From Hyperoplus lanceolatus (Eukaryota; Chordata; Actinopteri; Uranoscopiformes; Ammodytidae), in NCBI GenBank assembly GCA_026929865.2, contig JAMBYZ020000037.1, forward strand, positions 1 to 64,000: a stretch of 64,000 nt of DNA, written 5' to 3'. The translations under genes were made by a program, and so were the position numbers. A model generated the notes under the pieces. That model saw nothing but the letters and a program-made list of their open reading frames with translations, was not told where the DNA came from and made no database searches. Positions within the stretch are counted from its first letter, which is position 1. Each line of letters starts with the position of its first letter. Shown here in pieces: positions 52,731 to 64,000 of the stretch.

Positions 52731-54214
52731 CTGAAAGTACACATAAGAATGTCCTGAATCTTCTTGTGTGACCTCATGGGGTTGTGAATTATGACCCTGC
52801 AGTGGAATGACTCTGGAATAACAGGGTGTTTTTTTAAAAATTGAATCCAAAATCATATCTAATTTCTCTGATATTTTCAATATCAAGTGGGCTTTTATTT
52901 TGAAAGTACACATCAGAATATCCTGAAACTTTTTGTGTGGCCTCATGGGGTCGTGAACTATGACCCTGGAGTGGAATGACTCTGGAATAACAGGGCGTTT
53001 TTTTAAAAATTGAATCCAAAATCATATCTAATTGCTCTCATATTTTCAATATCTAGTGGGCTTTTATTCTGAAACTACACATCAGAATGTCCTGAAACTT
53101 TTTGTGTGGCCTCATGGGGTCGTGAACTATGACCCTGGAGTGGAATGACTCTGGAATAACAGGGCGTTTTTTTTTAATTGAATCCAAAATCATATCTAAT
53201 TTCTTTCATATTTTCAATATCTAGTGGGCTTTTATTTTGAAACTACACATCAGAATGTCCTGAAACTTCTTGGGGGACCTCATGGGGTTGTGAACTATGA
53301 CCCTGGAGTGGAATGACTCTGGAATAACAGGGCGTTTTTTTTAAAATTGAATCCAAAATCATATCTAATTTCTCTCATATTTTCAATATCTAGTGGGCTT
53401 TTATTTTGAAACTACACATCAGAATGTCCTGAAACTTCTTGGGGGACCTCATGGGGTTGTGAACTATGACCCTGGAGTGGAATGACTCTGGAATAACAGG
53501 GCGTTTTTTTTTAAATTGAATCCAAAATCATATCTAATTGTTCTCATATTTTCAATATCTAGTGGGCTTTTATTCTGAAACTACACATCAGAATGTCCTG
53601 AAACTTTTTGTGTGGCCTCATGGGGTCGTGAACTATGACCCTGGAGTGGAATGACTCTGGAATAACAGGGTGTTTTTTTTTAATTGAATCCAAATTCATA
53701 TCTAATTTCTTTCATATTTTCAATATCAAGTGGGCTTTTATTTTGAAAATACACATCAGAATGTCCTGAAACTTTTTGTGGGACCTCATGGGGTTGTGAA
53801 CTATGACCCTGGAGTGGAATGACTCTGGAATAACAGGGCGTTTTTTTTTAAATTGAATCCAAAATCATATCTAATTTCTCTCATATTTTCAATATCTAGT
53901 GGGCTTTTATTTTGAAACTACACATCAGAATGTCCTGAAACTTTTTGGGGGACCTCATGGGGTTGTGAACTATGACCCTGGAGTGGAATGACTCTGGAAT
54001 AACAGGGCGTTTTTTTTTTAAATTGAATCCAGAATCATATCTAATTTCTCTCATATTTTCAATATCTAGTGGGCTTTTATTTTGAAACTACACATCAGAA
54101 TGTCCTGAAACTTTTGTGTGGCCTCATGGGGTGTGAACTATGACCCTGGAGTGGAATGACTCTGGAATAACAGGGCGTTTTTTAAAAAATTGAATCCAAA
54201 ATCATATCTAATTT

Positions 54215-54406
54215 TAAAAAATATGAGACGAAGTTCAGATATGATTTTGTAGTTTCAGAATAAAAGCCCAATTGAATATTGAAAATATGTGAGAAATTAG
54301 ATAGATGATTTTGTTGATTCAATTTAAAAAACGCCCTGTTATTCCAGAGTTATTCAACTCCAGGGTCAAAGTTCACAACCCCATGAGGTCACCCCATGAG
54401 GTCACC
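54215..54406 (+). repeat. Inverted module N4, internally deleted
   Basis: About 192 bp instead of about 288. The sequence jumps from gatatgattttgt to agtttcagaataaaag near 54250, removing roughly one core segment. Neighbouring bases are noisy (gacgaagttcagatatg, gatagatgattttgttgattc). The right L boundary is intact (aaattacacatc beyond it). Confidence 0.85.
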
Positions 54407-55051
54407 CTGAAATTACACATCAGAACGTCCTGAATCTTCTTGTGTGACCTCATGGGGTTGTGAATTATGACCCTGCAGTGGAATGACTCTGGAATAACAG
54501 GGTGTTTTTTTAAAAATTGAATCCAAAATCATATCTAATTTCTCTGATATTTTCAATATCAAGTGGGCTTTTATTTTGAAAGTACACATCAGAATATCCT
54601 GAAACTTTTTGTGTGGCTTCATGGGGTCGTGAACTATGACCCTGGAGTGGAATGACTCTGGAATAACAGGGCGTTTTTTTTTTAAAATTGAATCCAAAAT
54701 CATATCTAATTGCTCTCATATTTTCAATATCTAGTGGGCTTTAATTCTGAAACTACACATCAGAATGTCCTGAAACTTTTTGTGTGGCCTCATGGGGTCG
54801 TGAACTATGACCCTGGAGTGGAATGACTCTGGAATAACAGGGTGTTTTTTTTTTAATTGAATCCAAAATCATATCTAATTTCTTTCATATTTTCAATATC
54901 TAGTGGGCTTTTATTTTGAAACTACACATCAGAATGTCCTGAAACTTCTTGGGGGACCCCATGGGGTTGTGAACTATGGCCCTGGAGTGGAATGACTCTG
55001 GAATAACAGGGCGTTTTTTTTTTTATTGAATCCAAAATCATATCTAATTTT

Positions 55052-55342
55052 GAAAATATGAGACAAATTAGATATGATTTCGGATTCAATTAAAAAAAAA
55101 ACGCCCTGTTATTCCAGAAAATTCCACTCCAGGGTCATAGTTCACGACCCCATGAGGCCACACACAAAGTTTCAGGACATTCTGATGTGTAGTTTCAGAA
55201 TAAAAGCCCACTTGATATTGAAAATATGACAGAAATTAGATATGATTTTGGATTCAATTTAAAAAAACGCCCTGTTATTCCAGAGTCATTCAACTCCAGG
55301 GTCAAAGTTCACAACCCCATGAGGTCACCCCATGAGGTCACC
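55052..55342 (+). repeat. Inverted module N5 (arm 2)
   Basis: Full-length, with ccagaaaattccactcc and cacacacaaag inside. The left flank (ccccatggggttg with atggccctgg) matches the flanks of N3 and N7. Confidence 0.93.
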
Positions 55343-56492
55343 CTGAAAGTACACATCAGAATGTCCTGAATCTTCTTGTGTGACCTCATGGGGTTGTGAA
55401 TTATGACCGTGCAGTGGATTGACTCTGGAATAACAGGGTGTTTTTTTAAAAATTGAATCCAAAATCATATCTAATTTCTCTGATATTTTCAATATCAAGT
55501 GGGCTTTTATTCTGAAACTACACATCAGAATGTCCTGAAACTTTTTGTGTGGCCTCATGGGGTCGTGAACTATGACCCTGGAGTGGAATGACTCTGGAAT
55601 AACAGGGCGTTTTTTTAAAAATTGAATCCAAAATCATATCTAATTTCTCTCATATTTTCAATATCTAGTGGGCTTTTATTCTGAAACTACACATCAGAAT
55701 GTCCTGAAACTTCTTGGGGGACCTCATGGGGTCGTGAACTATGACCCTGGAGTGGAATGACTCTGGAATAACAGGGCGTTTTTTTTAAAATTGAATCCAA
55801 AATCATATCTAATTTTTCTCATATTTTCAATATCTAGTGGGCTTTTATTCTGAAACTACACATCAGAATGTCCTGAAACTTTTTGTGTGGCCTCATGGGG
55901 TCGTGAACTATGAACCTGGAGTGGAATGACTCTGGAATAACAGGGCGTTTTTTTAAAAATTTAATCCAAAATCATATCTAATTTCTCTCATATTTTCAAT
56001 ATCTAGTGGGCTTTTATTTTGAAACTACACATCAGAATGTCCTGAAACTTCTTGGGGGACCTCATGGGGTTGTGAACTATGACCCTGGAGTGGAATGACT
56101 CTGGAATAACAGGGAGTTTTTTTAAAAATTGAATCCAAAATCATATCTAATTTCTCTCATATTTTCAATATCTAGTGGGCTTTTATTCTGAAACTACACA
56201 TCAGAATGTCCCGAAACTTTGTGTGTGGCCTCATGGGGTCGTGAACTATGACCCTGGAGTGGAATGACTCTGGAATAACAGGGAGTTTTTTTAAAAATTG
56301 AATCCAAAATCATATCTAATTTCTCTCATATTTTCAATATCTAGTGGGCTTTTATTTTGAAACTACACATCAGAATGTCCTGAAACTTCTTGGGGGACCT
56401 CATGGGGTTGTGAACTATGACCCTGGAGTGGAATGACTCTGGAATAACAGGGCGTTTTTTTTTTAATTGAATCCAAAAAATTATCTAATTTT

Positions 56493-56779
56493 GAAAATAT
56501 GAGACGAATTAGATATGATTTCGGATTCAATTAAAAATAAAACGCCCTGTTATTCCAGAAAAGTCCACTCCAGGGTCATAGTTCACGACCCCATGAGGCC
56601 ACACAAAGTTTCAGGACATTCTGATGTGTAGTTTCAGAATAAAAGCCCACTTGATATTGAAAATATGAGAAATTAGATATGATTTTGGATTCAATTTAAA
56701 AAAAACGCCCTGTTATTCCAGAGTCATTCAACTCCAGGGTCAAAGTTCACAACCCCTGAGGTCACCCCATGAGGTCACC
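56493..56779 (+). repeat. Inverted module N6 (arm 2)
   Basis: Reads gagacgaattag at the R side, ccagaaaagtccactcc inside, and has lost two bases in cacacaaag. The first of the doubled L repeats is shortened (aacccctgaggtcacc). Confidence 0.92.
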
Positions 56780-57586
56780 CTGAAAGTACACATCAGAATG
56801 TCCTGAATCTTCTTGTGTGACCTCATGGGGTTGTGAATTATGACCCTGCAGTGGAATGACTCTGGAATAACAGGGCGTTTTTTAAAAATTGAATCCAAAA
56901 TCATATCTAATTGCTCTGATATTTTCAATATCTAGTGGGCTTTTATTCTGAAACTACACATCAGAATGTCCTGAAACTTTTTGTGTGGCCTCATGGGGTC
57001 GTGAACTATGACCCTGGAGTGGAATGACTCTGGAATAACAGGGCTTTTTTTTTAATTGAATCCAAAATCATATCTAATTTCTTTCATATTTTCAATATCT
57101 AGTGGGCTTTTATTTTGAAACTACATATCAGAATGTCCTGAAACTTCTTGGGGGACCTCATGGGGTTGTGAACTATGACCCTGGAGTGGAATGACTCTGG
57201 AATAACAGGGCTTTTTTTTTAATTGAATCCAAAATCATATCTAATTTCTTTCATATTTTCAATATCTAGTGGGCTTTTATTTTGAAACTACACATCAGAA
57301 TGTCCTGAAACTTCTTGGATGACCTCATGGGGTTGTGAACTATGACCCTGGAGTGGAATGACTCTGGAATAACAGGGTGTTTTTTTAAAAATTGAATCCA
57401 AAATCATATCTAATTTCTCTGATATTTTCAATATCAAGTGGGCTTTTATTTTGAAAGTACACATCAGAATATCCTGAAACTTTTTGTGTGGCTTCATGGG
57501 GTCCTGAACTATGGCCCTGGAGTGGAATGACTCTGGAATAACAGGGCGTTTTTTTTTTTATTGAATCCAAAATCATATCTAATTTT

Positions 57587-57870
57587 GAAAATATGAGACA
57601 AATTAGATGTGATTTCGGATTCAATTAAAAAAAACGCCCTGTTATTCCAGAAAATTCCACTCCAGGGTTCACGACCCCATGAGGCCACACACAAAGTTTC
57701 AGGACATTCTGATGTGTAGTTTCAGAATAAAAGCCCAATTGATATTGAAAATATGAGAGAAATTAGATATGATTTTGGATTCAATTTAAAAAAAACGCCA
57801 TGTTATTCCAGAGTCATTCAACTCCAGGGTCAAAGTTCACAACCCCATGAGGTCACCCCATGAGGTCACC
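57587..57870 (+). repeat. Inverted module N7 (arm 2)
   Basis: Variants: gatgtgatttcgg, a deletion in ccagggttcacgacc, and acgccatgttattcc. It follows a D-like unit (right flank at L also E/D), as in the 55 kb region. Confidence 0.92.
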
Positions 57871-59187
57871 CTGAAAGTACACATCAGAATGTCCTGAATC
57901 TTCTTGTGTGACCTCATGGGGTTGTGAATTATGACCCTGCAGTGGAATGACTCTGGAATAACAGGGTGTTTTTTTAAAAATTGAATCCAAAATCATATCT
58001 AATTTCTCTGATATTTTCAATATCAAGTGGGCTTTTATTTTGAAACTACACATCAGAATATCCTGAAACTTTTTGTGTGGCTTCATGGGGTCGTGAACTA
58101 TGACCCTGGAGTGGAATGACTCTGGAATAACAGGGCGTTTTTTTAAAAATTGAATCCAAAATCATATCTAATTGCTCTCATATTTTCAATATCTAGTGGG
58201 CTTTTATTCTGAAACTACACATCAGAATGTCCTGAAACTTTTTGTGTGGCCTCATGGGGTCGTGAACTATGACCCTGGAGTGGAATGACTCTGGAATAAC
58301 AGGGCTTTTTTTTTAATTGAATCCAAAATCATATCTAATTTCTTTCATATTTTCAATATCTAGTGGGCTTTTATTTTGAAACTACACATCAGAATGTCCT
58401 GAAACTTCTTGGGGGACCTCATGGGGTTGTGAACTATGACCCTGGAGTGGAATGACTCTGGAATAACAGGGCGTTTTTTTTTAAATTGAATCCAAAATCA
58501 TATCTAATTTTTCTCATATTTTCAATATCTAGTGGGCTTTTATTCTGAAACTACACATCAGAATGTCCTGAAACTTTTTGTGTGGCCTCATGGGGTCGTG
58601 AACTATGACCCTGGAGTGGAATGACTCTGGAATAACAGGGCGTTTTTTTAAAAATTGAATCCAAAATCATATCTAATTTCTCTCATATTTTCAATATCTA
58701 GTGGGCTTTTATTTTGAAACTACACATCAGAATGTCCTGAAACTTCTTGGGTGACCTCATGGGGTTGTGAACTATGACCCTGGAGTGGAATGACTCTGGA
58801 ATAACAGGGTGTTTTTTTAAAAATTGAATCCAAAATCATATCTAATTTCTCTGATATTTTCAATATCAAGTGGGCTTTTATTTTGAAACTACACATCAGA
58901 ATGTCCTGAAACTTCTTGGGTGACCTCATGGGGTTGTGAACTATGACCCTGGAGTGGAATGACTCTGGAATAACAGGGCGTTTTTTTTTAAATTGAATCC
59001 AAAATCATATCTAATTGCTCTCATATTTTCAATATCTAGTGGGCTCTTATTCTGAAACTACACATCAGAATGTCCTGAAACTTTTTGTGTGGCCTCATGG
59101 GGTCGTGAACTATGACCCTGGAGTGGAATGACTCTGGAATAACAGGGCGTTTTTTTTTTAATTGAATCCAAAATCATATCTAATTTT

Positions 59188-59305
59188 GAAAATATGAGAC
59201 AAATTAGATATGATTTCGGATTCAAAAAAAACGCCCTGTTATCCAGAGTAATTCAACTCCAGGGTCAAAGTTCACGACCCCATGAGGCCACACACAGAGG
59301 TCACC
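59188..59305 (+). repeat. Inverted module N8, truncated
   Basis: About 118 bp. The two module units are fused: the R-side start (gacaaattagatatgatttcgg) runs into attcaactccagggtcaaag with one whole unit missing, and ends in cacacacagaggtcacctg. Bases just beyond (59305-59400) are also noisy (gtagaacacatcag, tgcatgtggattcgac). Confidence 0.83.
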
Positions 59306-61138
59306 TGTAGAACACATCAGAATGTCCTGAATCTTCTTGTGTGACCTCATGGGGTTGTGAATTATGACCCTGCATGTGGATTCGACTCTGGAATAACAGG
59401 GTGTTTTTTTAAGTAATTGAATCCAAAGTCATATCTAATTTCTCTGATATTTTCAACCCCAAGTGGGCTTTTTTACCCTGAAAGTACACATCAGAATGTC
59501 CTGAAACTTTTTGTGTGGCCTCATGGGGTCGTGAATTATGACCCTGGAGTGGAATGACTCTGGAATAACAGGGTGTTTTTTTATAAATTGAATCCAAAAT
59601 CATATCTAATTGCTCTGATATTTTCAATATCTAGTGGGCTTTTATTTTGAAACTACACATCAGAATGTCCTGAAACTTTTTGTGTGGCCTCATGGGGTCG
59701 TGAACTTTGACCCTGGAGTGGAATGACTCTGGAATAACAGGGCGTTTTTTTAAAAATTTAATCCAAAATCATATCTAATTTCTCTCATATTTTCAATATC
59801 TAGTGGGCTTTTATTCTGAAACTACACATCAGAATGTCCTGAAACTTCTTGGGTGACCTCATGGGGTTGTGAACTATGACCCTGGAGTGGAATGACTCTG
59901 GAATAACAGGGCGTTTTTTTTTTAAATTGAATCCAAAATCATATCTAATTTCTCTCATATTTTCAATATCTAGTGGGCTTTTATTCTGAAACTACACATC
60001 AGAATGTCCTGAAACTTCTTGGGGGACCTCATGGGGTTGTGAACTATGACCCTGGAGTGGAATGACTCTGGAATAACAGGGCGTTTTTTTTTAAATTGAA
60101 TCCAAAATCATATCTAATTTCTCTCATATTTTCAATATCTAGTGGGCTTTTATTCTGAAACTACACATCAGAATGTCCTGAAACTTCTTGGGGGACCTCA
60201 TGGGGTCGTGAACTATGACCCTGGAGTGGAATGACTCTGGAATAACAGGGCGTTTTTTTTTAAATTGAATCCAAAATCATATCTAATTTCTCTCATATGT
60301 TTCAATATCTAGTGGGCTTTTTATTTTGAAACTACAAATCAGAATGTCCTGAAACTTCTTGGGGGACCTCATGGGGTTGTGAACTATGACCCTGGAGTGG
60401 AATGACTCTGGAATAACAGGGCGTTTTTTTTTAAATTGAATCCAAAATCATATCTAATTTCTCTCATATTTTCAATATCTAGTGGGCTTTTATTTTGAAA
60501 CTACATATCAGAATGTCCTGAAACTTCTTGGGGGACCTCATGGGGTTGTGAACTATGACCCTGGAGTGGAATGACTCTGGAATAACAGGGCGTTTTTTTT
60601 TAAATTGAATCCAAAATCATATCTAATTTCTCTCATATTTTCAATATCTAGTGGGCTTTTATTTTGAAACTACACATCAGAATGTCCTGAAACTTCTTTG
60701 GGGACCTCATGGGGTTGTGAACTATGACCCTGGAGTGGAATGACTCTGGAATAACAGGGCGTTTTTTTTTAAACTGAATCCAAAATCATATCTAATTTTT
60801 CTCATATTTTCAATATCTAGTGGGCTTTTATTCTGAAACTACACATCAGAATGTCCTGAAACTTTTTGTGTGGCCTCATGGGGTCGTGATCTATGACCCT
60901 GGAGTGGAATGACTCTGGAATAACAGGGCGTTTTTTTTTAAACTGAATCCAAAATCATATCTAATTTTTCTCATATTTTCAATATCTAGTGGGCTTTTAT
61001 TCTGAAACTACACATCAGAATGTCCTGAAACTTCTTGGGGGACCTCATGGGGTTGTGAACTATGACCCTGGAGTGGAATGACTCTGGAATAACAGGGCGT
61101 TTTTTTTTTTAATTGAATCCAAAATATTATCTAATTTT

Positions 61139-61418
61139 GAAAATATGAGGCAAATTAGATATGATTTCGATTCAATTAAAAAAACGCCCTGTTATTCCAG
61201 AAAACTCCAGGGTCATAGTTCACGACCTCATGAGGCCACACACAAAGTTTCAGGACATTCTGATGTGTAGTTTCAGAATAAACCCCACTTGATATTGAAA
61301 ATATGTGAGAAATTAGATATGATTTTGTATTCAATTTAAAAAACGCCCTGTTATTCCAGAGTTATTCAACTCCAGGGTCAAAGTTCACAACCCCATGAGG
61401 TCACCCCATGAGGTCACC
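61139..61418 (+). repeat. Inverted module N9, last module of arm 2
   Basis: Nearly full-length, with small losses (ccagaaaactccagg, aataaaccccact). The L boundary has the doubled ggtcacc. No module follows in the remaining 2.6 kb. Confidence 0.92.
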
Positions 61419-64000
61419 CTGAAAGTACACATCAGAATGTCCTGAATCTTCTTGTGTGACCTCATGGGGTTGTGAATTATGACCCTGCAGTGGAATGACT
61501 CTGGAATAACAGGGCGTTTTTTTAAAAATTGAATCCAAAATCATATCTAATTTCTCTCATATTTTCAATATCTAGTGGGCTTTTATTCTGAAACTACACA
61601 TCAGAATGTCCTGAAACGTCTTGGGGGACCTCATGGGGTCGTGAACTATGACCCTGGAGTGGAATGACTCTGGAATAACAGGGCGTTTTTTTTTAATTGA
61701 ATCCAAAATCATATCTAATTTCTCTCATATTTTCAATATCTAGTGGGCTTTTATTCTGAAACTACACATCAGAATGTCCTGAAACTTTTTATATGGGGTC
61801 GTGAACTATGACCCTGGAGTGGAATGACTCTGGAATAACAGGGCGTTTTTTTAAAAATTGAATCCAAAATCATATCTAATTTCTCTCATATTTTCAATAT
61901 CTATTGGGCTTTTATTCTGAAACTACACATCAGAATGTCCTGAAACTTCTTGGGGACCTCATGGGGTCGTGAACTATGACCCTGGAGTGGAATGACTCTG
62001 GAATAACAGGGCGTTTTTTTTTAAATTGAATCCAAAATCATATCTAATTTCTCTCATATTTTCAATATCTAGTGGGCTTTTATTCTGAAACTACACATCA
62101 GAATGTCCTGAAACGTCTTGGGGGACCTCATGGGGTCGTGAACTATGACCCTGGAGTGGAATGACTCTGGAATAACAGGGCGTTTTTTTTAAAAATTGAA
62201 TCCAAAATCATATCTAATTTCTCTCATATTTTCAATATCTAGTGGGCTTTTATTTTGAAACTACACATCAGAATGTCCTGAAACTTCTTGGGTGACCTCA
62301 TGGGGTTGTGAACTATGACCCTGGAGTGGAATGACTCTGGAATAACAGGGCGTTTTTTTTTAAATTGAATCCAAAATCATATCTAATTTCTCTCATATTT
62401 TCAATATCTATTGGGCTTTTATTCTGAAACTAATCATCAGAATGTCCTGAAACTGTTTGTGTGACCTCATGGGGTCGTGAACTATGACCCTGGAGTGGAA
62501 TGACTCTGGAATAACAGGGCGTTTTTTTAAAAAATGTAATCCAAAATCATATGTAATTTCTCTCATATTTTCAATATCTATTGGGCTTTTATTCTGAAAC
62601 TACACATCTAAATGTCCTGAAACTGTTTGTGTGGCCTCATGGGGTCGTGAACTATGACCCTGGAGTGGAATGACTCTGGAATAACAGGGCGTTTTTTTTT
62701 AAATTGAATCCAAAATCATATCTAATTTCTCTCATATGTTCAATATCTAGTGGGCTTTTATTCTGAAACTACACATCAGAATGTCCTGAAACTGTTTGTG
62801 TGGCCTCATGGGGTCGTGAACTATGACCCTGGCGTGGAATGACTCTGGAATAACAGGGCGTTTTTTTTTAAATTGAATCCAAAATCATATCTAATTTCTC
62901 TCATATTTTCAATATCTAGTGGGCTTTTATTCTGAAACTACACATCAGAATGTCCTGAAACTTTTTGTGTGGACCTCATGGGGTCGTGAACTATGACCCT
63001 GGAGTGGAATGACTCTGGAATAACAGGGCGTTTTTTTTTAAATTGAATCCAAAATCATATCTAATTTCTCTCATATTTTCAATATCTAGTGGGCTTTTAT
63101 TTTGAAACTACACATCAGAATGTCCTGAAACTTCTTGGGGGACCTCATGGGGTTGTGAACTATGACCCTGGAGTGGAATGACTCTGGAATAACAGGGCGT
63201 TTTTTTTAAAATTGAATCCAAAATCATATCTAATTTCTCTCATATTTTCAATATCTAGTGGGCTTTTATTCTGAAACTACACATCAGAATGTCCTGAAAC
63301 TTTTTGTGTGGCCTCATGGGGTCGTGAACTATGACCCTGGAGTGGAATGACTCTGGAATAACAGGGCGTTTTTTTAAAAATTGAATCCAAAATCATATCT
63401 AATTTCTCTCATATTTTCAATATCTAGTGGGCTTTTATTTTGAAACTACACATCAGAATGTCCTGAAACTTCTTGTGGGACCTCATGGGGTCGTGAACTA
63501 TGACCCTGGAGTGGAATGACTCTGGAATAACAGGGCGTTTTTTTTTAAATTGAATCCAAAATCATATCTAATTTCTCTCATATTTTCAATATCTAGTGGG
63601 CTTTTATTTTGAAACTACACATCAGAATGTCCTGAAACTTTTTGGGGGACCTCATGGGGTTGTGAACTATGACCCTGGAGTGGAATGACTCTGGAATAAC
63701 AGGGCGTTTTTTTTTTAAATTGAATCCAAAATCATATCTAATTTCTCTCATATTTTCAATATCTAGTGGGCTTTTATTCTGAAACTACACATCAGAATGT
63801 CCTGAAACTTTTTGTGTGGCCTCATGGGGTCGTGAACTATGACCCTGGAGTGGAATGACTCTGGAATAACAGGGCGTTTTTTTTTAAATTGAATCCAAAA
63901 TCATATCTAATTTCTCTCATATTTTCAATATCTAGTGGGCTTTTATTCTGAAACTACACATCAGAATGTCCTGAAACTTCTTGGGGACCTCATGGGGTTG

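Larger units (their letters stand above)
46553..64000 (-). repeat. Satellite array arm 2, same ~169-bp unit, - orientation
   Basis: The same satellite read in reverse complement: cagggcg followed by a T-rich tract, then atccaaaatcatatctaatt, caatatctagtgggctttta and cctcatgggg. The period is again 169 bp (cagggcg ends at about 63030, 63199 and 63368). Nine short modules revert to + orientation. The last 2.5 kb (61.5-64 kb) has no module and is among the most homogeneous stretches, an alternation of type A and B units. The array runs off the right edge. Confidence 0.98.

Noticed and set aside
3036..61418. All inversions as read or assembly chimeras
   Set aside because: Random fold-back chimeras would have scattered breakpoints. 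Here twenty-one blocks share two breakpoints and private variants in both arms. Individual noisy bases, and the single arm switch at 46.5 kb, could still be artefacts.
1..64000. CENP-B box
   Set aside because: I looked for the ttcg....a..cggg pattern on both strands of the consensus. The nearest thing, gatttcggattc in modules, lacks the cggg half.

Overview
The whole 64 kb window is one tandem-repeat (satellite DNA) array. The unit is about 169 bp and AT-rich. Two checks of the period: the motif gccctg recurs at 9851, 10020 and 10190, and its complement recurs every 169 bp near 63030, 63199 and 63368. Dividing the window by 169 gives roughly 380 unit copies. Both window edges lie inside the array, so it continues on both sides. 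I see no protein-coding gene, tRNA, rRNA, CRISPR array, transposon with a coding region, or unique-sequence island. Short open frames up to about 120 codons are repeat translations: 169 is not a multiple of three, so the same three peptide families recur in rotating frames. A long homogeneous satellite with higher-order structure points to eukaryotic heterochromatin (pericentromeric, centromeric, subtelomeric or sex-chromosome). I do not recognise the family and cannot name the organism.

Layout. From 1 to 46,552 the unit reads on the + strand (arm 1). From 46,553 to 64,000 it reads on the - strand (arm 2). Arm 1 carries twelve short inverted modules (start positions 3036, 3966, 7665, 11471, 12233, 13846, 15316, 16246, 19535, 21650, 25450, 30091). 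Each is normally about 280-290 bp of opposite-strand satellite, made of two incomplete, diverged units. Arm 2 carries nine copies of the same module in mirror orientation (47873, 49649, 52444, 54215, 55052, 56493, 57587, 59188, 61139). The two module boundaries, here called L and R, recur with the same breakpoints and the same private base variants in both arms, so the module arose once and was amplified with the satellite. Near 46.5 kb the arms meet at a lone L boundary without its R partner.

Unit variants. Types A (cacgacc, ggccacac, cagaata) and B (cacaacc, ggtcaccc or ggtccccc, caaaata) tend to alternate, giving a roughly 338-bp dimer. Type C carries an XhoI-like ctcgag. Type D has gaagccac and ggatattc. 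Type E has ctgcaggg and ends at L in full modules. C, D and E mark higher-order repeats: from 23 to 44 kb successive C units are usually 5, 6, 7, 9, 10, 12 or 13 units apart. Intervals that contain a module are displaced by half a unit. Kilobase-scale duplications (offsets near 1.0, 1.18, 2.96, 3.2, 3.6, 3.8, 4.7 and 8.03 kb) show layered unequal exchange.

Quality caveat. Most obviously corrupted sequence (random indels, poly-G runs, lost segments) lies in or beside the inverted modules. The modules are near-perfect hairpins, so part of this may be long-read or consensus error. The repeated, shared module boundaries themselves are unlikely to be error.
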